DNA of 64,000 nt from Imperialibacter sp963977595 (GTDB taxonomy: Bacteria > Bacteroidota > Bacteroidia > Cytophagales > Cyclobacteriaceae). The notes below the pieces were generated by a model. That model saw nothing but the letters and a program-made list of their open reading frames with translations. It did not search any database and was not told the origin of the DNA. Below, in pieces: positions 27,187 to 34,814 of the stretch. Every line of letters starts with the position of its first letter. Within the stretch, counting starts at the first letter, position 1. A program made the position numbers and the translations under genes. Where the stretch lies: the NCBI RefSeq assembly GCF_048007035.1, contig NZ_CP180355.1, positions 3,658,001 to 3,722,000 on the forward strand, read 5' to 3'.

Positions 27187-27813
27187 CTATATCGATACTT
27201 CTTCAAAAAGCCCGTAGGTATAGGGCTGCCTTGCAATCACTTTCACATTCCCGATGGGCGTTGGGGTGATCGTCACTTGTAGTTGTAGTTTTAAGCGAAA
27301 TAAAAGGGACCTGCTACCCGATTTCAAGACATTGCTAACGAACCTTGAACAGTTGCTCCCGCCGACAATAAATGGGCCGTAGGGCAAAAAAACTTTTCCC
27401 TGAACTTTCAAAGCACGGCACATAGCTTTGCCAAAGTTGATTCGCTTGACTGCTGTGAATACTGGCCCATCGCCGTGAAAGGAGGGATTTTCATGAAGTT
27501 CTTTCATAATATCTCCCAGGTTTGTAATACTATGGCTTGTCCTTGAAAATTTTGGAATGGTTTTAATCGAAAGGTCATGATCGGTATGTCGGCTTCTTAC
27601 CCTGCCAAACCCCCTCGGAGCGTGGTACCTTCCAAAATCGAAATATTCGCAGATGGGATCTGCATCTGAAATAAGAATCACGGCCGCATGCCCAACCTTA
27701 TAGAAGCCATTTTTATTGAACCCCGTTTTTGACATGAGCCGATCATACCATGCCCCTGCTTGCTTGCAGTGAGTTTCAGGCCAGGCTACTGTAATGGCGA
27801 ACCCTGATTCCAT
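27187..27813 (-). CDS. Permuted papain-fold (NlpC/P60-like) protein candidate
   Basis: 208 residues, no signal peptide. Two motifs suggest a circularly permuted NlpC/P60 or YiiX-like fold: KVGHAAVILI (His42) and, 110 residues later, GGSNCSRFV (Cys155). In that superfamily the catalytic His precedes the Cys. The central part (SRHTDHDLSIKTIP) has no known match. It begins 1 bp after the DinB stop, so they are cotranscribed. Family assignment is inference from the His-Cys order; it could also be an inactive relative. Confidence 0.55.
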   Translation of the reverse strand: MESGFAITVAWPETHCKQAGAWYDRLMSKTGFNKNGFYKVGHAAVILISDADPICEYFDFGRYHAPRGFGRVRSRHTDHDLSIKTIPKFSRTSHSITNLGDIMKELHENPSFHGDGPVFTAVKRINFGKAMCRALKVQGKVFLPYGPFIVGGSNCSRFVSNVLKSGSRSLLFRLKLQLQVTITPTPIGNVKVIARQPYTYGLFEEVSI

Positions 27814-27814
27814 A

Positions 27815-28321
27815 TTAATTCTGGTAAGTGCTGTTTTTGAACCTTAATGTTGATGGAGCAAGACCAAGCTTGGGGTCAATATTTAACCCTTCGCCGCATA
27901 AGGCAATTTTGATTATTGCCAAATGGTGAATACTATGATCCAGTGCATAAGCAAGCTCCCTTTTCAGGGAAGAATTGATGACCTCTTTTTCCTCTTCGTC
28001 GCCTGAGTAGCTGGCTCTGAGCAACAGAGCTTTGTCTTTGGTAAGCCTTGTAAGCTTGGAAATAAGACCCTGTGCCACTTGAATAGCAAAATTTGGGTCT
28101 GTTTCTATTGAGGTATTTCTCACTCTATTGTCGTAGCAGATTTTTCCGCTGGCTTCTTCCAGCACTAACTGTTGGTAGAACTCAAGAATGTGTCGCACAT
28201 GCTGGCCAATGGTCGCATCATTGATCAGGGGTAGCTGCTTCGTGAATAAATGACTTGGGGTATTGATAAGCAGTTTTTGAATGCTTTCAAGATCTGCAAT
28301 ATTGTGAAACGTAAAGTTCAT
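27815..28321 (-). CDS. DinB-family four-helix-bundle protein
   Basis: 168 residues from the ATG at 28321; an upstream in-frame ATG would add 11 residues with no support. Helices carry the DinB-type metal ligands: His in IGQHVRHILEFY (about 48-52) and His in YALDHSIHHLAII (about 125-130). DinB proteins include thiol transferases and many uncharacterised metal-bound bundles. Located between YceI and the unknown pair in the minus-strand cluster. Confidence 0.75.
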   Translation of the reverse strand: MNFTFHNIADLESIQKLLINTPSHLFTKQLPLINDATIGQHVRHILEFYQQLVLEEASGKICYDNRVRNTSIETDPNFAIQVAQGLISKLTRLTKDKALLLRASYSGDEEEKEVINSSLKRELAYALDHSIHHLAIIKIALCGEGLNIDPKLGLAPSTLRFKNSTYQN

Positions 28322-28443
28322 GATGCCGGAAAATAAAGTGAAAGGTGTTGTCAAGATCTTGTAAGGGGCCAGAGCGTAACCCCATTCCCAGGATAGAATC
28401 GATTGGTAGCAACGCTCTGGTTACCTCTTGGTAAAATCAATAA

Positions 28444-29007
28444 TCACTTTTTGTAAATTGTTTTTACCGTTACTTCTACCACTTTGGCCACATTGGTGGA
28501 GGGCTTACCTTCTTCAAAAGCGATTTCGAAATCTTTTAGTATAACGTCAAACTTTGTGTCTATACTAACTTCATTTCCTTTGATCGTTACCGTTCCTGAG
28601 TTAGAGAATGCATTGGTTACAGCTTTAATAGTGAGGTTGCCTTCCACATTGGCTTCGTACACCCCATCCTTGTCAAAATTGACTGCACTCACATTGGAAA
28701 TTTTGCCTACAAACTTTGCCTTCGGATACTTTTTCGTGTTAAGGAAATTATTGCTGTTAAAATGCTTTTGCATGAGTGCCTTTTCAAACTCAAAACTCTG
28801 CATCGGAACCGAAAACACCACTTCACCCGTCTCGGTATCCAGTGTGCTTGTGACTTTGAAGTTGTCGGAAGAGATGTCTTCGGCTGCGGTGTGAGAGAAG
28901 AAATTGATGTGGCCGGTATTGCTTACCAGTTTACCGAATCTGGGTGCGAAAGCAGCTGACACTACAAATGTCAGTATCAATGATAAAAGTTTAACTGAAT
29001 TTTTCAT
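28444..29007 (-). CDS. YceI-family lipocalin-like exported protein
   Basis: 187 residues with signal peptide (to about residue 21). The family signature appears as GHINFFSHTAAEDI, MHKHFNSNNFLNTKKYPKA and a terminal beta sheet KVVEVTVKTIYKK. YceI proteins bind isoprenoids in a periplasmic barrel and are often induced by stress. 28 bp separate it from the OB-fold gene upstream. Confidence 0.9.
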   Translation of the reverse strand: MKNSVKLLSLILTFVVSAAFAPRFGKLVSNTGHINFFSHTAAEDISSDNFKVTSTLDTETGEVVFSVPMQSFEFEKALMQKHFNSNNFLNTKKYPKAKFVGKISNVSAVNFDKDGVYEANVEGNLTIKAVTNAFSNSGTVTIKGNEVSIDTKFDVILKDFEIAFEEGKPSTNVAKVVEVTVKTIYKK

Positions 29008-29035
29008 TTTGTTCTTTTTATAAGTTTTAAAGGAA

Positions 29036-29509
29036 TTATTTTGACACTATATCAGACTTCTCAAGGATAACATTTTCGTAAAGGCCAAGGTCTGCGTCGT
29101 AGCCAGCACCGGCCCGGATTACTCCTTTTATCGAGATTGTTTGCCCCACTTTCAGCTGTGCAGCTTTTTCATCCGTGCTTGTCATGAATGTGCAGCTAAC
29201 GCCAGCTTTGTCTGTAGGTTTTTTCAGCAGCACCACATGGAGGTTGTTCATATCAGTATCGATGGAGGCAATGGTGCCAGATATGATAAGAATCTTCGAT
29301 TCTCCTTCCTCTTGTAAGTACTTTTCGTTGGCAGCCTCCGGATTTGCCAGGTATTCCGAAACCAATTCACCGGCTTCTAATTCGAAATCCGCATTTGAAG
29401 CCTGCACGTCCCGGTGCGGCATATTGAAGAGATATACTGCATATAATACGCCAGCTGCGAGTCCGATAGCTACTACTATAATACCTCGCTTGATAAGTTT
29501 ATTTTTCAC
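29036..29509 (-). CDS. Membrane-anchored OB-fold (tRNA_anti-like) protein
   Basis: 157 residues: one N-terminal membrane anchor (about 8-28) and a C-terminal OB-fold with the typical pattern LIISGTIASIDTD...VSCTFMTS...GQTISIKGVI. Such proteins are common in Bacteroidota next to YceI genes; their role is unknown. Faces the periplasm. Confidence 0.75.
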   Translation of the reverse strand: MKNKLIKRGIIVVAIGLAAGVLYAVYLFNMPHRDVQASNADFELEAGELVSEYLANPEAANEKYLQEEGESKILIISGTIASIDTDMNNLHVVLLKKPTDKAGVSCTFMTSTDEKAAQLKVGQTISIKGVIRAGAGYDADLGLYENVILEKSDIVSK

Positions 29510-29620
29510 ATTCTATTGTTTTGGTATGCCAGAGAGCTGTGGACACTCGCCCAACTCTTTCAACAAAACAATAGACGCATGGTCAGGAGAAACCTGACAG
29601 TGATGTGCAGAAAGAATATG

Positions 29621-29908
29621 TTATTTTTTATCCAGGCTTTTAAGAATTCTGGATTTTAACTCGTCGGTGGAGCTATTGCTCACCTTGGTGTGGGGTGAGT
29701 CCTGTGGTTCTTTCAGGAAGTTATTAAGTGTGTTGTGGATGTTTGTAGACTGTTTTTGGTAGGAGCTACAAGCGGAGCACATGCTCAGGTGCATTTTCAA
29801 CTGGAGGTTCTCAACAGTTGTTAAACCTGTATCCAGTTTTTTCTCAATCAGCTCTGAAGACTTTTTACATGAGAGCATTAAAAAATTTATTATTCGCCAC
29901 ATAGTCAT
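29621..29908 (-). CDS. Small zinc-finger anti-sigma factor candidate
   Basis: 95 residues without a membrane helix. It carries the zinc anti-sigma motif HxxxCxxC in HLSMCSAC (about 41-48) plus an upstream Cys in LSCKKSSEL. It overlaps the ECF sigma gene by 4 bp (ATGA). Lack of a membrane segment implies a cytoplasmic, possibly redox-sensing anti-sigma of the ZAS type, which releases the sigma factor when the cysteines are oxidised. Inferred from position and motif. Confidence 0.75.
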   Translation of the reverse strand: MTMWRIINFLMLSCKKSSELIEKKLDTGLTTVENLQLKMHLSMCSACSSYQKQSTNIHNTLNNFLKEPQDSPHTKVSNSSTDELKSRILKSLDKK

Positions 29909-30513
29909 ACTGATTTAAACCATTTAATTTCGAGACAGGCTCTTAGTTGTAACCTGGCTCTTCTTAACAGTTGCCAGAAATTGGACGGGGTAACATCCAA
30001 ATCCTTACAGATTTCTTGTCCGTCTTTTTCATCCATGTATTTGAGATGGACTGCCGAGAACCATTTTGTGGGCAATTCATCGAGGCAAAACTGAAGAACC
30101 AGCCTGAAATCAGCATCGTCGAGCAAATGGCTGTTTCCTTCTCCCCAATCCTGAGGCCTGCTATTTTTACGCCACCGACCATTTTCGTCGTAAATCTCTT
30201 CTAATAAATTTCCAGACTCCCCATCCTGCTGCAGTTGCGATTGCGTTAGAACGATATTCTTAAATTTTTTGCGGTGGTAGTCAATGATCTTATTATTCAA
30301 GATGGAGAAGAGCCAGGTTTTTGGCTGGCTTTCATACTTAAAGCCATGAATGTAACTGAACGCTGCAGTAAATGTTTCTTGAACAAGATCCTCAGCGATG
30401 GCCTGGTTGTTAGTTTTATTTAATGCCCATCGGAGTAAATCGTCGGTGTGCAAGTTGACCCAATCTCCTATGATTGCTGACACCTCTTCCGGGCTTTTTT
30501 TGGCTGATTCCAT
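29905..30513 (-). CDS. ECF-family RNA polymerase sigma factor
   Basis: 202 residues. Region 2 includes EDLVQETFTAAFSYIHGFKYESQPKTWLF (shown here as the DLVQETF and TWLFSILNN motifs, about 42-75); region 4 has the helix-turn-helix ICKDLDVTPSNFWQLLRRA near the C-terminus. It heads the minus-strand cluster of at least nine genes, including OsmC-type, YHS, YceI and DoxX genes, which suggests control of an oxidative or envelope stress regulon. The promoter cannot be assigned. Confidence 0.9.
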   Translation of the reverse strand: MESAKKSPEEVSAIIGDWVNLHTDDLLRWALNKTNNQAIAEDLVQETFTAAFSYIHGFKYESQPKTWLFSILNNKIIDYHRKKFKNIVLTQSQLQQDGESGNLLEEIYDENGRWRKNSRPQDWGEGNSHLLDDADFRLVLQFCLDELPTKWFSAVHLKYMDEKDGQEICKDLDVTPSNFWQLLRRARLQLRACLEIKWFKSV

Positions 30514-31035
30514 AAAGAGGAAATGTAGTGTATGTCTGAACTAGCGTGTTAGATATTTTTTGATGAAAATACTAAATATTCCGTTTGCATGTCGCTCATC
30601 ACCACTCTGCAATCGACCGACACGCTATCAAGAACGATTTTTCTTTGTTTCTAGCAGCAGACTTTTCTTAAAAGAATTCCTGGCTCGGATTAGTTCTCCA
30701 TGAGCTGGATTTTCGATTTTGTCGCTGCCTGGGCATACCATTGACCTATTTGCCCTGTTACGAACTTAGGAATCGGCATTGCATCGACATTTGCTGCTGG
30801 CCGGTAAGCGCACACCGCTCAAAGCCCGATTCTCAACACCAGCACCTTGTTTTCTTGGCAGGGCTATTTTTTTCAATGAAAAAACGACTAAAAAAATCCC
30901 GGACATATTTTGTCAGGATTAGGGCCGTTAGCCGACTAAGTAATCATCTGCAAGCACCGGCCACTTTTCCCTTTTATAGAGTGAGTGAGCCGTGAGAGAT
31001 GGTTTGCAGAAATATTTGATCTAAATCTTTACGAC
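30514..31035. other. Intergenic region without a convincing gene
   Basis: Divergent region between the sigma-factor gene and the thioredoxin gene. Short frames exist but show no signal, homology or codon pattern. It must hold the two divergent promoters; I see no clear TAnnTTTG with TTTG pair in it. Confidence 0.5.
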
Positions 31036-31473
31036 ATGAAACAATTGATTTTACTGCTTGGCATAGCCGTTACGGGAATTCTTATCGCTTCCAATAGCGC
31101 AGCTGTTGATTTTGAAAAGAATAGTGAAAAGGGAATACAGTTTCGTCAGGTTACCTGGGTAGAGGCGCTGGAAGCAGCGAAAAAGGAAGATAGACTAATT
31201 TTTATCGACGTTTACGCTACCTGGTGTGGCCCCTGCAAGGCAATGAAAGCCAGAACTTTTTCGGATGAAAAGGCAGGTGACGTTTTCAATCAAAGGTTTG
31301 TCAACATTGCCGTTGATGGTGAATCCGCCGAAGGTCTGGAGCTGGTAGGAAAATTTGGAGTAAGGGCGTACCCCACCTTATTGTTTGTGGGAGCGGATGA
31401 AAAGCTTGTGGGGGGAGCGGAAGGTTATCATACCACGGATCAGCTTCTATCGCTAAGTAAAAATGTAAAGTGA
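31036..31473 (+). CDS. Exported thioredoxin-family protein
   Basis: 145 residues from the ATG at 31036; the longer frame upstream adds 17 unsupported residues. Signal peptide or anchor (about 1-22), then a thioredoxin fold with WCGPC (Cys64, Cys67) and the cis-Pro motif GVRAYPTLLF. Such DsbD-gamma or thioredoxin-like proteins provide reducing power in the periplasm. Stands between the sigma-factor cluster and a TAXI-like gene. Confidence 0.88.
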   Translation: MKQLILLLGIAVTGILIASNSAAVDFEKNSEKGIQFRQVTWVEALEAAKKEDRLIFIDVYATWCGPCKAMKARTFSDEKAGDVFNQRFVNIAVDGESAEGLELVGKFGVRAYPTLLFVGADEKLVGGAEGYHTTDQLLSLSKNVK

Positions 31474-31640
31474 TTGAGGCACCTGGAGCCGGGGAAAAGG
31501 GTTTGAGTTTGTGGGTAGAACGTGCCACAGTATTAAGCCAGAAAAGGGAACTAGACAACAAGGCCCGGTGAATCCCCAAAGGCTACAAACTTGATCAGAA
31601 GGCTCCCCAAGACCCAATACTACCTAACCAACCTTTCAAT

Positions 31641-32891
31641 ATGAGAAATATAATTTTTGCCACTTTGCTGTTGTTTTTGGCTGCTTGTCAAAGTGAACTC
31701 GAGACGGTCAAAATCATTTACTCCGTGGATGAACCAAAGGGAGAAATTGCCAGCGTGCTTAAGCAGATTATTGAAGAACACACAAGATATAAGGTAGAGT
31801 TGGTTATTGGCGATGGGTCATTGGCAGCGTACGATTCCCTGGCGACAGGCGCAGCCCACTTGACTATTGTTGAAAACAATACCCCTCTCAGTGGAGGCGT
31901 CTTTGCTATAGCGCCAATTTTCCCGGAGATTCTTCATATTCTGTATAAGAGCGATACGGCCATCCACTCGTTTGAGGATCTTTTTTATGGAAAGACAGCT
32001 TACATAGGACAAGAGGGGAGTGGCAGTTATGAATTTATGGTCACGCTGTTTCAATTTTTTGAAATAGACAGGTCGAAAGTAAAATTGACTGACGACATTT
32101 TTTCTTCTGACGTCTTTTGTGGATTTACTGATCTGTTGAAGGAAGAGGAGTTAATTGGGTTGGAGGGGTTTAAACTATACAGTTTTGATGACCAGTCTCA
32201 AATGGGACTTGGTTCAGTGACTGAAGGTATTTGTATGAAGCATCCTCAAATGAAGACTTTCACGATCCCAAGATATACCTATGGAAAAATGACGCCGACA
32301 CCGGTGTTCACCTTGGCAGTGGATGCTGTACTAGTTGCAAGCGGTTTTCTACCGGATGATGTGGTTTACGATATTACTAAAGCAGTTTTTGAAAATCACC
32401 AGGACTTGAACAAGATAAGTCCTCTTATTTATTCCCGCATGTCGGAGGACTTTAACTCAGATGATTTAAACTTTCCGCTGCACGCAGCTTCCAGGGTTTA
32501 TCTGGAGCGAGATGAACCATCTTTTTATGAGCGCTATGCGGAGTCGATAGCACTGGCTTTCACTTTGCTGGTGGCGACATACAGTGGGCTCAGGTCATTT
32601 GCGAAGTGGAACTCGCAGCGAAAGAAAGATAGAGTGGATGTGTTCTACAGATACACACTTGATATTAAAAACAAAGTGCCCTCGCTCAAAACCACTGAGG
32701 AGTGCATTTTAAGTCTATCTGAAGTTCGGAAACACCTAAATCAGGCATTTCAACTCCTTATAGATGAAAAACTACTTGCAAACGAAAGTTTTCGAATTTA
32801 CATGGAGCTTTCGAGAGACACGCAGTCTGAGCTAAAGACCAGGTTGAGGTATCTAAGGGAGCTGGGTAAGGCTCCCCCAAAGGTCATTTAG
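31641..32891 (+). CDS. TAXI-family TRAP solute-binding-like lipoprotein with C-terminal anchor
   Basis: 416 residues: lipoprotein signal (LLLFLAACQSE, Cys16), a periplasmic binding domain with TAXI-type features (KTAYIGQEGSGSYEF and DVVYDITKAVFEN), a membrane helix at about 305-323, and a helical cytoplasmic tail of about 90 residues. No TRAP membrane genes are nearby, so it may act as a sensor or as an orphan binding protein rather than part of an importer. Presence of both lipobox and C-terminal membrane helix is unusual. Confidence 0.75.
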   Translation: MRNIIFATLLLFLAACQSELETVKIIYSVDEPKGEIASVLKQIIEEHTRYKVELVIGDGSLAAYDSLATGAAHLTIVENNTPLSGGVFAIAPIFPEILHILYKSDTAIHSFEDLFYGKTAYIGQEGSGSYEFMVTLFQFFEIDRSKVKLTDDIFSSDVFCGFTDLLKEEELIGLEGFKLYSFDDQSQMGLGSVTEGICMKHPQMKTFTIPRYTYGKMTPTPVFTLAVDAVLVASGFLPDDVVYDITKAVFENHQDLNKISPLIYSRMSEDFNSDDLNFPLHAASRVYLERDEPSFYERYAESIALAFTLLVATYSGLRSFAKWNSQRKKDRVDVFYRYTLDIKNKVPSLKTTEECILSLSEVRKHLNQAFQLLIDEKLLANESFRIYMELSRDTQSELKTRLRYLRELGKAPPKVI

Positions 32892-32915
32892 CCGTATTTG
32901 CCACAGGTCGTTTGG

Positions 32916-33155
32916 TTAAAAAAGTGTGCGATAAATTGCCACCAGACTGATCCCTATCCAGATGATATTGAGGACTGTATTAGGATAGGCCTTCTTGACA
33001 TAGGTGTAAATGGCCAACAAGCCGCTTCCAAGCAGGTTCAGCAACTGAAATTCGAAGGATACTCCCTCCAAAAAACCGTAGCTTGTTAGCGCAAAGCCAG
33101 CCAATAGCAGAACAGCACCCACCCAGCCCAATCCTTCAATGAGTATATTTTTCAC
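32916..33155 (-). CDS. Small membrane protein of the CBU_0592 type
   Basis: 79 residues with two or three membrane helices (about 8-26, 34-52, 58-75), beginning EGLGWVGAVLLLAGFALTSYG. The pattern GWxGxxLLLxxFxL with NLxGSxLLxxYT fits the CBU_0592 small-membrane-protein family. Function unknown. Convergent with the TAXI-like gene and 10 bp downstream of oxyR on the same strand. Confidence 0.75.
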   Translation of the reverse strand: MKNILIEGLGWVGAVLLLAGFALTSYGFLEGVSFEFQLLNLLGSGLLAIYTYVKKAYPNTVLNIIWIGISLVAIYRTLF

Positions 33156-33164
33156 GAGTCTAAA

Positions 33165-34109
33165 TTAAAAAGTAACCTTCTTTTCTTTTCGTCTATAGGC
33201 AATTTCCTGCCCCTGAGGTGCTTGAAACTTTTCCGGAATGTGTTTTTTGATCTCTTCCATAAAAGCCGTTATCATTCTCTTTTTCACAAAGTCACGCCGT
33301 GTCATCAGGCTAATGACCCGGAAAGGCTCAGGTGCAGCGAAACGTTTGAGCTTCAGGGTATCGCTTTCTCTGAGTTGCAAAGTGCTCAACTCAGGCAAAA
33401 TCGTTATCCCAAGGTTTTTATCCGCCAGGTTTCTCAGTGTTTCCAGGCTGCCAGACGTGAACTCCAGGGTGTTTTCTTTCTTGTCCCGCAGCTCACAGAA
33501 CTGAATGATTTGCGAGCGGAAGCAATGGCTCTCTTCAAGCAGCAGCAACTCATTGGGGTCAATGTCTTCTGCCAGCAAAAGCTCTTTGTCAAACTTCCTG
33601 GCTGAGTACACTACAAAGGGCTCATAGTAGAGGGGGAAGGCGTTGAAAAGCTTAGTGTCGTCTGGGCTAACCAATATGCCGGCGTCCAGCTTTCCTTCAT
33701 CCAGCTTTTCAAGTATTTCCTCTGTGACATGCTCTGAGATTTTCAACTTGATATGAGGGTACCGGATCGTAAACTCATAGATAAAAAGTGGAAGCAGGTA
33801 AGGAGCAATGGTAGGGATGATGCCAATTTGCAAGTCGCCGGCAATCGTGTTCTTTTTTTCCTGCACCAACTCCTGTATTTTGTGTACCTCCTGCAAAATA
33901 AGCCTGGCCTGACTAATCAGGCTCTTACCCGTTTCAGTAGGTACCACAGGGTATTTGCTACGGTCAAAAATTTTTATGTCATATTCTGACTCCAGCTTTT
34001 GGATCATCATGCTCAACGTAGGCTGAGTGACGTGGCACTGATCTGACGCTTTTGAAAAGCTTCTCTCGTTATCGAGTGCTACTATGTACTCAAGTTGTTG
34101 TAGATTCAT
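33165..34109 (-). CDS. oxyR: Hydrogen-peroxide-sensing LysR-type regulator OxyR
   Basis: 314 residues. N-terminal winged helix (about 1-60, FSKASDQCHVTQPTLSMM) of LysR regulators; the effector domain holds the two OxyR cysteines, Cys196 in ESHCFRSQ and Cys205 in IIQFCELR, with the 9-residue spacing of the E. coli sensor pair (199/208). H2O2 forms a disulfide and switches the protein to activator. It is divergent from the ankyrin gene, and a perfect match to the OxyR half-operator lies 20-35 bp upstream of its start, compatible with autoregulation. Confidence 0.93.
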   Translation of the reverse strand: MNLQQLEYIVALDNERSFSKASDQCHVTQPTLSMMIQKLESEYDIKIFDRSKYPVVPTETGKSLISQARLILQEVHKIQELVQEKKNTIAGDLQIGIIPTIAPYLLPLFIYEFTIRYPHIKLKISEHVTEEILEKLDEGKLDAGILVSPDDTKLFNAFPLYYEPFVVYSARKFDKELLLAEDIDPNELLLLEESHCFRSQIIQFCELRDKKENTLEFTSGSLETLRNLADKNLGITILPELSTLQLRESDTLKLKRFAAPEPFRVISLMTRRDFVKKRMITAFMEEIKKHIPEKFQAPQGQEIAYRRKEKKVTF

Positions 34110-34129
34110 TAAATCATGTTTCCTGCAAT

Positions 34130-34144
34130 ATAGATTATATCTAT
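34130..34144. promoter_or_regulatory. OxyR-type operator
   Basis: ATAGATTATATCTAT is a 15-bp palindrome matching ATAGnTnnnAnCTAT, the OxyR binding motif known from enterobacteria. It sits 20 bp upstream of the -33 box of the ankyrin promoter and 20 bp upstream of the oxyR start. A weaker partial copy (ATAGATGATAT) lies at 34209-34219, downstream of the predicted start site. Confidence 0.6.
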
Positions 34145-34164
34145 TTAATCATAAAAAGAATCAG

Positions 34165-34196
34165 TTTGAATTATAACTGTATCAGCCGTACATTTG
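34165..34196 (+). promoter_or_regulatory. Complete Bacteroidota promoter of the ankyrin gene
   Basis: TTTG at 34165-34168 and TACATTTG at 34189-34196, spacing 20 bp, exactly the TTTG-N19-21-TAnnTTTG form. Transcript start expected near 34203, giving a leader of about 96 nt. Confidence 0.75.
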
Positions 34197-34298
34197 TGCT
34201 GTAGAAACATAGATGATATTAGTTACCCAGCTAATAGAGTAGGTGTTTATGAGGAGTAGTCGACCGGCTACTCCTTTTCACTAAAAAGGAAAGAAGGA

Positions 34299-34757
34299 AT
34301 GGATTTTTTTCAGTCGATACGACAAGGTGATCTTGCTGGTGTGAATGCGATGGCAACAGCGGAAAGTTCGCTGCTGACAAAGCTAGATGCCCGTGGATTT
34401 ACGCCCCTTGTATTAGCGACCTATAGCGACCAGATCGAAATCGCAAGGTTTCTACTTTCAAGTGGTGTCGATGTAAATGCTATTGACGCTGCCGGTAACA
34501 CTGCATTGATGGGCGTTTGCTTTAAGGGCAATGCTGAAATAGTGGAATTGCTTCTTGAGCATGGAGCTGATGTAAACATTCAGAACAAGCAAGGAGCCTC
34601 TGCCCTTATTTATGCCACCACCTTTGGTCAGATTGAAATTGCAAAGCTCTTGCTGGATGCTGGGGCCGACAAGCATTTGAAGGACAACAAAGGGAACACA
34701 GCCCTGATCCACGCTCAGGCACACGGAACGGAAGCGCTTGTGAAACTGCTCGCATAA
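34299..34757 (+). CDS. Ankyrin-repeat protein
   Basis: 152 residues made of four ankyrin repeats (for example GFTPLVLATYSDQIEIARFLL, AGNTALMGVC, QGASALIYATTFGQ, KGNTALIHAQAHG), no signal peptide. Ankyrin proteins encoded near oxyR or catalase genes in other bacteria support peroxide defence (AnkB of Pseudomonas aids catalase). The OxyR-type operator upstream suggests the same here; the partner is not visible in the window. Confidence 0.88.
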   Translation: MDFFQSIRQGDLAGVNAMATAESSLLTKLDARGFTPLVLATYSDQIEIARFLLSSGVDVNAIDAAGNTALMGVCFKGNAEIVELLLEHGADVNIQNKQGASALIYATTFGQIEIAKLLLDAGADKHLKDNKGNTALIHAQAHGTEALVKLLA

Positions 34758-34758
34758 A

Positions 34759-34790
34759 AAAGCTCCCAGATTAACTCTGGAAGCCTTTAT
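34759..34790. terminator. Convergent terminator between ankyrin and PQQ-like genes
   Basis: GCTCCCAGA and TCTGGAAGC pair with one mismatch around a TTAAC loop, preceded by A-run and followed by CTTTATTCTTTC; it can act on both strands. Confidence 0.6.
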
Positions 34791-34814
34791 TCTTTCATTC
34801 TGTTCTCCAGCCGC

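Noticed and set aside
30741..30995. Open frame of 84 codons before the thioredoxin gene
   Set aside because: No supporting motif and it ends at the start region of the next gene; treated as noise.
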